NCBI RefSeq assembly: GCF_003369915.1 | Contig: NC_046674.1 | Span: forward strand, 6,572,001 to 6,636,000 | Source: Drosophila miranda | Taxonomy: Eukaryota; Arthropoda; Insecta; Diptera; Drosophilidae | DNA: 64,000 nucleotides | Direction: 5' to 3' | Shown here: one piece after another, positions 22,534-35,414 of the stretch | Layout: each line of letters begins with the position of its first letter | Numbering within the stretch: position 1 is the first letter of the stretch | The notes under the pieces: generated by a model | The model's input: the letters and a program-made list of their open reading frames with translations, nothing else | What the model was told of the DNA's origin: nothing | The model's database searches: none | Position numbers and translations under genes: made by a program

Positions 22534-22577
22534 AAAAATCCAACTGAGGCGCTGCTTTCGAATCCAGTTGGATTTTT
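22534..22577. other. Perfect 13-bp inverted repeat with 18-base loop
   Basis: AAAAATCCAACTG at 22,534-22,546 is the exact reverse complement of CAGTTGGATTTTT at 22,565-22,577. The 18-base spacer is GC-mixed and non-repetitive. It could form a DNA cruciform or an RNA hairpin, or be a dimer-binding site. No surrounding transposon is recognised. Confidence 0.8.
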
Positions 22578-23394
22578 CGTCGCTGGCTTCTCCTTCGCCG
22601 CTGCGCAGTCGGCGCTAGAGGAGCGCAACGGCTGCGATGCTCCGATTGGCCGGCGGCCACAACCGGTTTGCGTGCCCTATAGACGTCCCGCTCTGGCGCA
22701 GGGCAGGGGCATACACACACCACACCGGTCGCTGGCTTTTACATTATGTTCTCACCTCTTTTGCTGGTTGCTGGCTGCTGGTTGCTGGCTCGAGTTTGTT
22801 TTTCCTGCTGCTGCATTATTATTCCAAAATGGTTGCATGTTTGTCTGTTTTTATCTCTGCCATTGTACGCCTGTTTGTCTGCCAGCACCTGGTGCCCTGG
22901 GATGGGGATCTGGGACGGTACACCACGGGACTGGTACTTCTACTTCTACTGCTACTGCTACTTCTACTGGGGACTTCCCTTTGGCTCCCCTCCCATCTTC
23001 TGGCTCCTCTCCTCTCCTCGCCGCTCTGGTCAACTTCTGACATTTTGTGTAAATAAACCGTATGGGAAACATTTTTTTTTTTTACTTTTGGCTTTGGTAT
23101 TTTGTTGCCTGCCTTGTTGGTCGGACACTGTCCTGGACGGGAATGGGTATGGAACTGGACGGGACTGGACTGGCCTGGCCTGGCCTGGACTGGACTGGGC
23201 AAAGTATCTTGGAAGTCTGTCTTTCTTTCTTTTTTTGCTGCCGCTTCTGGTTGGTTTTTTGTTTGCCGGACACTTAATATAGCACATTACCGTGGTATTT
23301 ATTGGGCACACTAGTGCGAAATTATTTAAGACATACGCAGAGAAAACAAATTCCGAAAATTGGGGTCTTTTATGTTCCAAAAATATGTGACAAT

Positions 23395-23415
23395 ACAGTA
23401 GAGATTCTCTACTGT
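23395..23415. other. 21-bp near-perfect palindrome beside DINE-1
   Basis: ACAGTAGAGA, one T, then TCTCTACTGT. It lies about 85 bases before the recognisable core of the DINE-1 element and could be a subterminal structure of that element. Confidence 0.6.
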
Positions 23416-23479
23416 CCTCTGAATAAATCCTATTATTCCTATAAAAGAGTGTTGAATCATCTTTTTCTTTTCCGATCCC

Positions 23480-24166
23480 ATCATCAATATAAGAGTCGAT
23501 ATAGCCATGTCTATCCGTCCGCCCAGTGTTTAGACTACAGACTCCTGTGATATTCCACTGAATCAAGTTTGTTTCAAAGCTTTGTCACGCCCCTTTCCGC
23601 CCCCACAAATGACGAAAATCTGTGGCATCCACAATTTTGAAGATATGAAAAAAATAGAAATATTCTATATTCTAGATTGCAGAATCTGAGTTTCATCCGA
23701 ACATTATTATAGCTACCCCTTCCACGTTCTTACTCATTCTATCTCTCTTTCTCACACGCTCTTCCTCGTGCAGTGTGCGCCCCTGGCGGAAGCAAGTGAG
23801 ATGGAAACACAGCTGGTGTTAATGTGAGAAGAGAGAGCGAGACAGATGTAGCGGATTAACACAGTTGCGGAAAAAGGGAAACAGATGAAGTATTCTAAAA
23901 TACTGATCGAATAGGTATCCCCTATAAACCTATATGAAAGAGATCGCGGAGAGATCCCTCCTTTCACGCAACTACCAACAAATCAATTCATCCTTTTTAT
24001 GAAAAGAGAAAGTGAGAGGATGCGACCGGTGCTTACGTCTAACTAGGTATAAAATATATTTTATAGGTTATGTAAATCATAAGCTCATATATATATGCTG
24101 ACTGAGTATCGGGTACAAATGTAGAGCCGGCGCCCTTGCCGCGGCTAACAACGTTCCCTCTTGTTT
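23480..24166 (+). mobile_element. DINE-1/INE-1-type non-autonomous Helitron-like element
   Basis: The order of hallmark strings is that of DINE-1 elements of obscura-like flies: TATAGCCATGTCTATCCGTC near 23,499; CAAGTTTGTTTCAAAGC, then CACGCCCCTTTCCGCCCCCA at 23,587-23,606; GAAAATCTGTGGCATCCACA near 23,615; a mid-region with CT/GA-rich patches; GACTGAGTATCGGGTACAAA near 24,101; a short GC hairpin (AGCCG..CGGCT, 24,124-24,146) and the end AACGTTCCCTCTTG. The right end near 24,166 is well defined. The left end is uncertain and may reach about 23,290. It has no coding capacity. Confidence 0.8.
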
Positions 24167-25340
24167 TTACAGAATTCAAACATCTTATGAATTCAGAATA
24201 TATTTCATTACATTTCTGTGATGTACCCATAGACTGACACCTCTTAAGAGACATTTTCAAAGTTCTTGAGCTAAACACTTCCTGAAATCCTGATATCTTT
24301 TCCAAACTTTCAGTGTTTTTCCCACTGTAAACTTTTTTTCAAAAGGATATATATTTGTGAATCATGTGAAAGTCGTATTCCAAGTTCTGGTCCAATATTT
24401 TCTGCTCTTTTTAGCTTCAAAGTTTTGGTTCTCTGAAGGAATCAGAGAATCCTGCGAATAGGGTCGTATTTTTCGCACCTTTCAAGGCCTGTTCCCCACT
24501 GTAAACTGTTTGTGGCAACTGCCTACAAGCTGAAATAGTTGTGTCACACAATATTACCAAAGCAACAACTGCAATTACAACAACGAATGCGACATGGACA
24601 GCAACAACCACTGTGTGTACACCGTACAGTGGACACTATAAAAACCTTAACCCGTCTGCGCTCATCTTTTTTTGTGCGGCTCGAGGTATCTTCTCCCTTT
24701 TGGCCTTGTTGTGATTTCCACTGTGTCGGACTAACTAAATAAAGTATTTTCCTTGCAATTTACTGGAGAAGATGGAATGGAGGAGCACTGCAGCAGTACA
24801 GCACCACAGCACCACAGAACAACAGGAGCAAGGAAGAAATTTGTGTAGAAAAAGCGGTGCAGACCTTTTCTGACATGTTTATGGGGACCTGTCCGTCAAA
24901 AGGAGGCAGTTGACACCACTTCATCGCCCGCACCGGCCCACAGGATCCCATGCCTTTAATTGGTGGCTAGTAAATTTTCTCTTCGCCATGTTTGGAGGCC
25001 TCAGAGATCGCCTCGAGAACGATTTCTTCTAATTTTTTGCTCATTAAATTTACATTTTAAGCATTCCTCTAAAGCAGAGTGAGAAAGGGAGAGGTTTGCA
25101 CTTTATAATTTCCAGCAGCCTGCCCTCGGTCTGGTTTATTACCCACCCATCAGCGAGGGAGGGAGAGGCCCACATGGTGGTGCAGACAGAGTGGGGAAGA
25201 GAGTGAGAGTGAGACACAGATAGGAGATTGGATAGGAAATACTGGATACTTCGTCGGGCGCATGCGCCGACGTTGGCGGTAGCCTACATTATGTGTCTAT
25301 GCCGACTCGGAGTCAGCTCCGACTCCGCGACTCCCAGTCC

Positions 25341-25369
25341 GGATCCGAGTCCGAGTCCGAGTCCGAGTA
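25341..25369. repeat. CCGAGT hexamer array
   Basis: About four tandem copies of CCGAGT. Confidence 0.8.
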
Positions 25370-28300
25370 CATAGAACGTAGAGGCTCCCAGGCAGAGGTA
25401 ACTAAGTCTTCCTTCGACTGGCGACTGGTGACTGCCAACTGGCGACTGCCGACTGCCGACTGGCGACTGGCAGCGACTGCCATGTACAGGACTTGTACTG
25501 CATTTCGGGTTGGCAGTAGATTTTTCATTTTATTTATGTGCTGATTGCCATTCTGCCTCTGCCTCTGGCTCTGCCACTGCCACTGCCCCATGCTCCTACC
25601 CCATGCTCCGTCTCCGTCTCTGCCTCTGGCTCTGCCCTTGCACCATTTTCCTGCTCATCTCTTTGTCAGTTTGTCAGCTTCTCAGCTACAAAATTAAATA
25701 CTTGTCTCTGATCTGTCGTTTTTTTTTTTTTGCTCTGTTCTACTGTGGGGCGTGTGGGTGTGGCTCTCGCTCTTTATATAGCCAAGTGTCGTCTGTCTTG
25801 GCCCTCTGCTCCTCCTCGCACACATACATATGTACGTCTTGGCGCTGACAACTAATTTATGTAGTGGCCAGATAGCAGCTGCTACAACTTTAGCCTCTCA
25901 CAGTTCTTTAATAATCTTTCGTGTTTTTTTTTATTTTTTATTTCATTTTTTTTTCCCCATTTTCGCAAACAATTTCTTATAATTTAGTATGCCCAAGTGA
26001 CGTGTGGTGCGGTACAGTCCTCTAAGTGTGTTCTGTGGGTGCCTACCATATAAATTTGATGATGGACAGCAAATTAGATATTAATTGGTGGACATTTTGA
26101 TGGCTTGTTTGTTGATTTTGAAATGTTTACTTGTCATATTTTCATATGGGCAGAGGAATTTCGCAGTAATAACGAGTTAGGAGATGCTTTTAGCAGAAAC
26201 GAAAGGGTAAAGTGGGTATATCAATGGTGTATTACACTGTGCGACAAATGTTGGGTTGTAGGTCTGAGTCCCCATGCTTAGAATTTTCAATATACCCCCA
26301 AAATCGTTTCTAAAAATTCTAAAACCACGATTTGGTGTGACCTTTCATTGGATTTTTTATTCGTAAAGATACAATGGCTATACTTGAAGATATATCGAGC
26401 CGAAGTTGAAACTATCGAATGCAGATCGAATGCACAACCATTTCCCTTGCCCTAAGATGATATTTAAGGTGGAAATATCTTCGGGAAGTCGTAACAATAA
26501 TTAATTTTCAATTTTTGGAGTATTTTTTAGGATTTCTGTCTAATTTGTACACATTTATATTGCTCTTCCAATATTTACCAATCAAGAACATATCTTATCG
26601 ACTGCCTGCATTAATCCTCTGCTGAACCCCGTGCAGAACTATCTTCCTCCCCAGTCCATGCACCTGCTCCCCAGGAATATCCCCTCGACGGATCGGGCAA
26701 CGCCTCCGAATTAATTGAAACCGCATTACAAGTGCCAAACCCAAAAAACCCATACCGTTTGGCTGTCAGATCTGCCACGACCAATCCCTCGAATGCAGAA
26801 TAAAACCGACTCCCAAAAAATACAAAAAAAAAAACACCACAGATGCGACTACTATAAAAAAAAAGGAAGTGCGAACAGGGGAGGGATGGAGGAGGGTTTA
26901 GGAGGTCGTCGATCCAGCAATCCCCCACAAATCCCAGACAAATGTGCAAGCGAAAGAAAATACAAATTCGGCAATACTCCCCCCGCTTCCCGCTCCCCGC
27001 TCCACGCTCCCTGCTCCTCGTACTGGGTACATTTTCCCATGTAAATATGAATGGAAATGAATTACAAGCGAAATAAATGTACGAAAAAAATTGGATGAAA
27101 CAAAGCCAAATCGTAAAAAAAGAAAGGAACAGCTAACAAATATGGCTTTTGAGGGTTCAGATTCGGATACAGGTTCGGGATTGCTATGGTATCGTATGGT
27201 ATGGTATGGGGTTTTTGGGGGGTAAACATTTTTTTTTTTTCTCTGTGTGGTTTCCAGTCGCAATGTTGACATGTTCCAAATGCAATTTTAACAGGATTTG
27301 CAAGGACACATTTGCACAAAGTGACAGAAAAACGCAACAGCCAAAGTCAACTCCCCTCTGAACCCCAGTCCCAGGGCCAGTCCCATTCCCATTCCCATTC
27401 CCTGCTCCTGGCCCTGGCCATGTCCCTGTGTGATGTGCGTGGCTGGCATAACTTGCGGCTTAAAGGGATCAACTTGTCATGTTTTTGTCGTTGGCATTGA
27501 TTTTCCACTTTCCACTTTCCACGAGACCAGAGCGACCTGCGACCCCAGCCGGAACCCGGACCCTTGTCGGGCTTGGGTCATCGGTTGTGATGTGGTCTTA
27601 ACGCTTCATCAATATGCTTTTCCCAACGTTGCTAATTTTTCGCTTTAGTCAACCTCCGAGAAGCATGCTGCATGAGTACGTGTGGCAGATTTATGTCTCA
27701 TCTATGGCCAGAGCCACAAAAAACAAGTGGACAACAAGCATCCTTTGGATGGGATGGAATGGCCATGGCCTGGCATGGCATGGCATGGTGTGGCATGGTG
27801 CGGCATGGTATCTCTCGTATCCTGTGCATGTGGGTGTGTTTAGTGTTAATCCGTCAATGATAAGCTCAATTTGTTGTGGTCACTCCAGCGACAATGGCCA
27901 GCAGCAGCCCCAGACTTTTGCTCTGTGGCTCAGAGTGTGGGATGGGAAAAGACCATTAATGTTGTATTAGAGACTGTTCGAGATGGCAGCGTGAACAAGG
28001 ATTGAACCAGGATATCCTGGCACATTAGCAATTAAAATGAGCCAGAGACCCCCTGTACTTTTCTCGGAAGAAGGAGCAGCACTTGTCCCCATTCGTGGGA
28101 TCTGCTCGTGAGTCCATCTCCAGTGTGCCGCCCACACATGCATCATCTTAATTTTAGTTTGCAACTAGTAGTATTACTCATCTGCCACACATGTTCCTTC
28201 ACGACTCCTTCGCCCTTGCGACAGCCTGTGAAGTAATTTAAACTTTGCCTATGACAACATCCCTGTGGCCTTTGTCTTTTGGCAGCAAAAGAATCCGTGA

Positions 28301-29238
28301 AGGATTTATTGGATACCCTAAAAATGCTGTACGAGGCATTGCATGAGCGACTATATTATAAAAGTTTTCTCCCACGTTTAGTGTTAGTCCGAGGCTAGGC
28401 TTGATGAACTTTTTTTCTTCTGGGTGCCCGGGAAAGTTTTTATTTATGCGCACGTGTCCTTGATGACATGTCACCCAAGCCAGAGCCCCAGCCGCACCGC
28501 TCCCCCTCCTTCACTGCGTGGGGAGAGGTAGCGCGCCTTTAAAGGACTCTTTCTCCAGGCGACCGCAAATGAACCAAGAGCCAAGAAAGGCAAGGCAAGG
28601 CAAGGCCCTGGCCACTAATTGGCTTAGTGCATTAAAATAACTTGCCAATAGTTTTGTGGCCAAGAGCGAGACTCAGAGGCAGAGAGAGAGAGAGAGAGAG
28701 ATGGAGAGCCTGCTGACAATGCCCTCGCTGTCATTGGGATATTTATGACACTCTGTGGCTAATTTACCAGATAAAGGCTTTTGTTTGTCCTTGGCCTAAG
28801 CCCAGCAACTGCTGGGGCAGGCCCAGCCAAAAGGATTTCCCCCCCCGAAGAAAGCGAGAGAAACCCAACAAGATAAGCCCCATCGATGGGGGTCCTGGCT
28901 CTGGGTCCTTAAAGCCTTCGCTCCAATTCGATATGGAGGCGGAGGCTGTTGACGTTGGCTTTTGCCGGCTCTCATATGTCAAATCGACCGGACGGCAAGT
29001 GTGTCTAATTATACAAAATTATTTATAATAGCTGGGCCACAATGCTAGGCCACCCCCCACCTTCCCCACCGCCCCTCCTAAATGTTTTCCCTGTATTTAC
29101 GTTTGGGCACCGAAACAAACAGATTTCGAAATTGTGTAAAAACCTAATTAAAAGCGAATTATTCATGTTGAAATTAGGCTGAGGGGGTGGCTCTTATGGA
29201 TGGGCGGGGTGCGGAGGCTGATGGCTGATGTATGGTAG

Positions 29239-29265
29239 ACACACACACACACACACACACACACA
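29239..29265. repeat. (CA)n microsatellite
   Basis: About 27 bases of AC dinucleotide. Confidence 0.95.
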
Positions 29266-29879
29266 GATACACACTCGCACAAATGCACAGCAAAAAGCAG
29301 TCTGTGTTCCGTTCCATATGTTGCCCGAATGAATTTGTTAAAATTTTCTTTGATTAATTGGTGGTCAAAAGTTCAACGGCAGCAACGCCAGCAGCAGACT
29401 GTTTGAAGGGGTGTTCGAGGTGGGGTAAGTGAGAGGGGCTTAATGGGGAATTGGGGAACACGATTGCTGGAGCTGGTCGACCGTTTAGGAGTTTCTTCAA
29501 TTCGTTGTCTTTTCCCAGAAATCTTTTCCAAAAAACTATTCTTAATTCTCAGAAAATTGAATATGCTCACTGCAAATTTTGTATATTTTTACCAGAAGTG
29601 CACTTTCCATCTTATTTAATATAAATTTCATGATGATTCCTAACATAAGCTGAAGAAATTTAATTTAACGTATAAAATTAGAGAAAGCCCAATTGATGGG
29701 CTTCTGGAATGAAATTTTGTGACAAGAAAGTGCTTTTGACATTAATCAGCATATATTTTATTTAAATATATTATCTCCCACAGTATTCCCATAGTATTCA
29801 ATACTATATATTATATATATTGATTTTTAAAGGCCGTATTAAAAAAACTTTTAAGTAAATTTATATTTATATCCAAGAG

Positions 29880-29960
29880 ATTTCTACTTAATTTCACTAT
29901 GTTTATATTTCTCAAAAACCGGATATTTAATTTATTTTTTCTTTGAGTAAAAAGTGTAAT
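29880..29960. repeat. Fragment of a dispersed AT-rich repeat (second copy)
   Basis: It carries CCGGATATTTAATTTATT followed by TTGAGTAAA; the copy near 44,850 has CCGAATATTTAATTTAAATT followed by TTGAGTA. It lies within a larger AT-rich block (29,560-30,440). Confidence 0.3.
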
Positions 29961-31687
29961 TTTCAAGGGCTCAGGTGCTAAAAAGGTTCTTTTTGGAGAA
30001 AGTTATAGCCAGAATCGTCCACGCCAAGAGGAGCAGAATTGAACTGAAAGTTGAAAAATACGATATTCAAACGATGGTTCCTATAGCATAACCGATGGTT
30101 CGCTCTGATGGGATTTCATGTTTTATGATTTAGAATATTCAAATATAATCTCGAACCGAAACTTTCGATAGTTTAATATTTAAGCCAATTTTATATTATT
30201 TCTGTATATTTGATTGATTTTTTTTTTTAACCAAGAGGAAGACCTTTTTAGACCCTGAGCCCTTTGAATATTGCATCGGAACTTATGGTGTCTCTGCAGC
30301 TAACACGACTCTTCCGAGGGGATATAGAAAGATGTTGTGATGTCTTAAGTCCTACGTTCTAATAACTGGTTTGAAAGTCCCTTTAATATCCCATAACAAT
30401 CTACAATATGTATGAATATCCTCGAGGCACAACTCCTTTTGCCATTTGAATCGCATAGTTAACCCCTGGCTAGATATTTTCACGCCAAATTGCCAGTTTA
30501 TGTGGCGTCAAACATTAAAGTTGAACGCCACAACAGTTGGGCGTCGTCCCCTGCCAGGGATTTTATGTGGTGCGGCAAATTTAAGGCATTCAAACAACAT
30601 TCAACATTCAACATTCGGACATAAAAACCAAATGCAAACAGCCGTCGAAAGAGTCCGCCGTCCGTTGTTGGTTCTGTGATGCGATGCGATGTGATGTGGC
30701 TGATGACTTGCGAGTCTTCCCCAAAGGGTTGCACCCACCCGTCTTCTCCCCCTGAAATTAATATTACACCAATAATAATGAGTGCAATTAGGCGGCATCT
30801 GAGGGGAAGCAGAATGCCAGTGGCACAGTGGAAGCAGTGGAAGGTTGTAACAGCTTAATGTGTGTCACTGTAAAATTAAATTTACGCTAATCGGGCAAGA
30901 AAACTGGAGGATAGGGATGCCATGGGAGGATAGGCCAGGCCATTGCCTGCGTTGCCTGACGCCAGACGAACAAATTAAATTGTCGTTTTATTGTTTTGCC
31001 TTGTTAAATATCTCAAATATTTTCGTCGTCTGGCCAATTTGGTTTTGTTTAGATGGGGTTAAGACATTCCCATATATAACTTCACTAATCCCCCCACCCT
31101 CCCACCAACTGTTTTGTGGGCAGGACTTCCCCTTTTTCCCCCTTTTTTCGGCGAGCAGCATCCGCCCACGCGTGCTGCAACAGCCGGGAGTTGCCCCTTG
31201 GCAACCGGGAATGGCCTCAAAAAAGGTGGCACCATATGGCAGCACTCCACTGCTTCGATTGCTGTTGTTGTTGTTCTTGTTGTTGATTTGTGAGTTATAT
31301 TTGTATACCCGGTACACAGGGAATGCCTCGAGGGTATATGGAATGCGTGTTACATGGGGAGTATCGTAGAACAGAGGCCTTCTTAATTTCGAAGAGCTAT
31401 CATCCGTTTTCAGCACTCTCAAGAGCCGGAACTAACAAAATCACAAGCCTTAAGGCCACAATAAGCTGTTTTTAAGGGGTATCCCATGGTCGGGACTACG
31501 CACAGACTCGTTGAATGTTGAAATTGATTTCCGATTTGGAGTGCTGTTGTCGTTGTTGTTGTTGTTGTTGCTCTTGTTCCTATTGTTGATTGTTGGTTTG
31601 CCATTGTTGTTGATTCGATCAGCGGCAAAATGTGGTTGGCCACACGTCCGCGCCTTTGTTTGTTGTTCTTTCCATGGATAGGGGCCT

Positions 31688-31709
31688 CCCCCCCCCCCCC
31701 CCCCCCCCC
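31688..31709. repeat. Poly-C homopolymer (22 C)
   Basis: Twenty-two consecutive C, followed by A and CCCC. Homopolymers of this length are rare in fly DNA and error-prone in sequencing. Confidence 0.85.
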
Positions 31710-34700
31710 ACCCCTTCTTGGATAGCTCTTTGTTCCCCCACTTTGCTATTAGTAAAATATGATTTTGAGCTTTTTTGTGTTTGTTTTTTGCCTGATGATT
31801 GAATTCTTGTTACTCTTTGGCGCTGTTTTATTTGTGGGTGGCACAATTTTAAAAGTCCAACTTTACGAGTATCATGACTCTCGGCTTGTTTAGATAATAC
31901 TGCCGCATCTGGTTGTCTGTTTACTCTTCAGAATCGTTTGTTATAAGGTCATCTTTTCTGTCTGTTTGTGCCAAGTATTTCAGGAAAGTTGAGTCGAGTT
32001 GAGTTGCCTCTCTGGACGGTTCCTTAGGGTTCCAAGAGTTCCTTCGATTTCATTACATCTATCCATCTAAAGGGATTACATTGCTCCTGGACCCAAAGTT
32101 AATTAACGCCTGCACCCTTTTTTCCCCCCATATCGAGTATAGGCACACTTTATGTATATTATTTGTGCTTCTGCGTCTGGATGGCAGTCGAATTCTCGCC
32201 AATGTTGCCTGTTTATGAGGCATGAAGGCATTCAAAAGCGCAGTTCCAGCCGGCAGCTGCAATCAGAGGCACAGGCATCGAACCATGGCAACCTCAACCT
32301 CAACCTCAGCCTCGACAGCGGAGTGGCAGGAACCTGGGCGCCGCAGCATTAGCGATGTGTCGTCAGTATGTTGCAATGAGGCCTCGCCGTGCTCTGTGCT
32401 CCGTTATTGTTATATTGTCATTAGCTTTGACTGGGATCTGTTGTGTTATGGGTCTCATTCCCCAGATCCTTTGAGAGTTGCATTTAGCAACAGCTTTGTC
32501 TGATTGCAAGTGTAACTGCTCTGATGCCCCCCATCCCACCATCCCCCTTTCCCCCATCCACCACCCCAAGCTCATTTTCGAGTGTCAATTTTCAACACCA
32601 ACCCCCCTTCTTCCCCGCCCAGCTTCTCCTTCGATAACTGACTACAATTCACGCCCTTGATACTGATAAAAGAAAAGCGAAAAAAATGCGGAAAAAATCC
32701 CTTAAATTTAACGCGCTTTGACCTTTTTCCTCTCCATGGTATTTACAAGTTTCTTTTCGCTCCTCGTTTTTTTTCTTCTTTTTTTTTTTTTTTGTCAGTT
32801 GGTGATTTACCAAACATTTTTATCTTTACTGCTTTACACATTTAATTTGATTTCTTTTTGAAGTTTGATGCGAGTCTCACACTTTCTAAATGAGTGACGC
32901 GCTGGAGCGGACTAGAGCGGTGCGGAGCGTAGTCGAAGGGGGGCTCTGACCATGGATAAAGCCAAGGGTGGGGTCTTTAAGTTAGGTATGATATGATGAA
33001 ATATAGAACAGTGACTCATTATATATTTATAAATATTTTGTTAGCTATTTGAATTTGTATCCTCTACTGAAGGAGTTATTCTTGAAGCATTTTACCGCAC
33101 TTCTATGCGATTATAGTCATGAGAGTACAGTATGGAATGCTGTCATTCTATGCTATTCTAAAAAGATTCATGTATCTTTTTGGCCTGCTCTCTATTTCGT
33201 TTTGTCTGTCTAAAGCTATATTTTGTATCCTTATATCTCTATCCCATTCCTATCTTTTAAAGAATCGCCCATATTCCAGTCCCATGTACAGCCTTCCTAC
33301 CCCTTTTGCAGTGCACGCCTCTGGCCGTTTAGGAAAAAAAAATGCCACAGGTGTTGCCACTTTGCCGCTTAGCTGCTCATTTAGCTGTGGCCCCAGCTAA
33401 TTGTCCAAGAATTCTCGCATTTTTTCCACCCAACATTATTTAATTAAATTTGCTGGCAAGACGGTCGGGCCGGTCGCTTCTTTATGCTGATTAAGTGGAA
33501 AACGGAAAGCGGAAGGGCCGAAACATCTTTGAAGATTCGACAGCCACTGAAGTGTTTCCTTTTCCAAAGGAAATTAAAAATTTCTATGCCCCCAGTGCCC
33601 CCCCATACCAAACTTCCACCGTATCTCTCCGCCTCTTGGCCACTCTGCAAATTAAGTAAGTCAACAGAACACTTTGCGGATTTGCCATCATCTCGCTGAC
33701 TTATCTGCATAAAATGTCCGAAAAGAAACAAAAAAATCTCTAGCCCAAAGGGACTCGTCGAGTCGAAAGTGCCACCGATCCGGGGTATGAGTTATTTTAT
33801 TTCTCCAATCTCCATTCTATTTGCATTGCGGCCAGGACAGACAGTGGTAGCAGGGGTGGAGGGGAAGGGACTGGCATAGATCATACCATTTGGTATGCGA
33901 GAAGCTAACGAACTCGAAATAATGCGTTTGAAATGTAAAAAACGTGCAATTTATGTTAAAAATTTACGCAAACAGCAGCGCGCGCGAAGAAAGATTTTTA
34001 ATTAATCATTTGCCATTTTTTGTCCACGCCCTCCCGCCGTATACACATACATATATCGCATACACATATCGCATATATATACTTATATTTGACTTGTCTA
34101 TGAAATTGGCATTAAAATCAACACGGGACAACACAGGGAGGCCGTAGCCCGTAGCCAGGAGTCCAAAGCCCAGAGCACAGAGCCCTCTTGTTGTACAACT
34201 TTTGTACTTTATTTTCTTGACTGCGGCCAGCCGACCAATTAAGAGGACAGGCCTTCCAGTTCGTATAAATCGCATTAAGCTGCGGGGGGATCTGTGCGGA
34301 GCCATGGACCGCCCCACCATGGACAGCTGTTCGATTTGTTTCGATTCGGTTTCGGTTTCGGATTCGGATTCTTAATTGCCTCCGGAGGCCAGCTCCACTC
34401 CACTCCACTCCACTCCACTCGCCACTCCTTTCCTTCTCGTGTGTTTGCTGGTCTTTTGCTTGAACGCATTTTAAAAATGGCTTAAAAAATGGTTGCCCAA
34501 CCGAAAATGGTGTTTATTAAACGAATGAATGTATAAATTAATAAATGGCAGCAACATGAGCCGCAGACATCAACTGATTTATTATGTTTGCATTTTATTA
34601 CGACGAATAAAGAGTTGTAAACGCCAAAAGAGTCCCGAAGACTGAGCAAATATTGAGAGTGTGATTTATTTATGCCACATTTATGCCATGATTGGCCTGG

Positions 34701-35365
34701 AAGGACTGCTCCAACTACAAGCGGGGTCAAACTATCGGAAAGTAAAGGTGTCGGCTTTTCAGCGCTATTCTTGGATCGATAGAAGCGAATGGAAGATCAC
34801 GAATAACCCCTGGCCTGCGACCGTCAATCATCCCAAGTGATATTGATACCTTTGGAATGTGCCACCGAACTGGGGAATGCCATCCATTCATTCTGCCATC
34901 AATCCTTCTGTCTTCTGTCTATCCATCGCAGCATCCCAGCATCTGTAACGATTGTTTAATTGCCCATATGGTCTGGGCTATTTCCAATATGGATCCCCCT
35001 CTTGTGGCTTGTGGCTTGTGCCTCGTACCTCGTGCCCCCTCTGCCTCACTGTCTGCCCCCAGGCCTTCCTTGGCTCGCCCCAAAGTGACAGCGAACTCTT
35101 GAACTCCAAGCCCCCTCCCCCATTTGTCGTGCGTTGTCTTTGGCTGATTTTGGGCTGCCTTTTCCTTGGCCTCTTAGCCAAAGACCGTTGCACTTTTACG
35201 TGCGATTGTCACACCACTTGCCGGCAGAGCAAGTACATCCCCTGGCATCCTCTGGCAGGCACAGGAGCAGGCACGGCCAAAGGGCCTTTGTGTGAAGCGA
35301 AGCGTCTTTTTTGCGGCATCGGCCACTCGTGTTGCTGCTGTTCTTATTGCCGTGTTGTGTAAAGT

Positions 35366-35414
35366 AACAAGTAAGAGCGTCGACAGTCGATACCCCGACT
35401 AGGAGATACCCATT
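35366..35414 (-). mobile_element. 3' tip of a DINE-1/INE-1-type element, reverse orientation
   Basis: The reverse complement reads AATGGGTATCTCCTAGTCGG, then GGTATCGACTGTCGACGCTC, then TTACTTG. This has the order seen at INE-1 3' ends (GGGTATCTGATAGTCGAGG, short hairpin, then CTCTCTTG). The rest of the element may run into the AT-rich DNA to the right (to about 35,950), but I cannot define it. Confidence 0.5.

Larger units (their letters stand above)
15675..23479. other. Left third of the 31-kb non-coding interval upstream of tey
   Basis: No convincing coding exon is seen. It should contain the 5' exon(s) and enhancers of tey, which I cannot place. AT-rich insertion-like blocks occupy 15,890-17,200. 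The rest is mixed DNA with simple repeats: CTCGG-type hexamers at 18,909-18,941, GAACC at about 19,439-19,452, CA at 20,189-20,201, a local duplication at 21,540-21,840, a perfect hairpin at 22,534-22,577 and CTGGA/CCTGG pentamers at 23,150-23,200. Confidence 0.6.
24167..35365. other. Middle third of the 31-kb non-coding interval
   Basis: No convincing gene. AT-rich insertion-like blocks lie at about 24,170-24,500, 26,180-26,610 and 29,560-30,440. Simple arrays include CCGAGT (25,341-25,369), TGGCA-type (27,765-27,810), GA (28,681-28,701), CA (29,239-29,265), poly-C (31,688-31,709) and CACTC (34,396-34,420). Cis-regulatory content is likely but cannot be assigned by eye. Confidence 0.55.

Noticed and set aside
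30860..31369. 169-codon ORF on +
   Set aside because: Mixed low-complexity and hydrophobic translation of CT/TTG-rich DNA; no start context or family.
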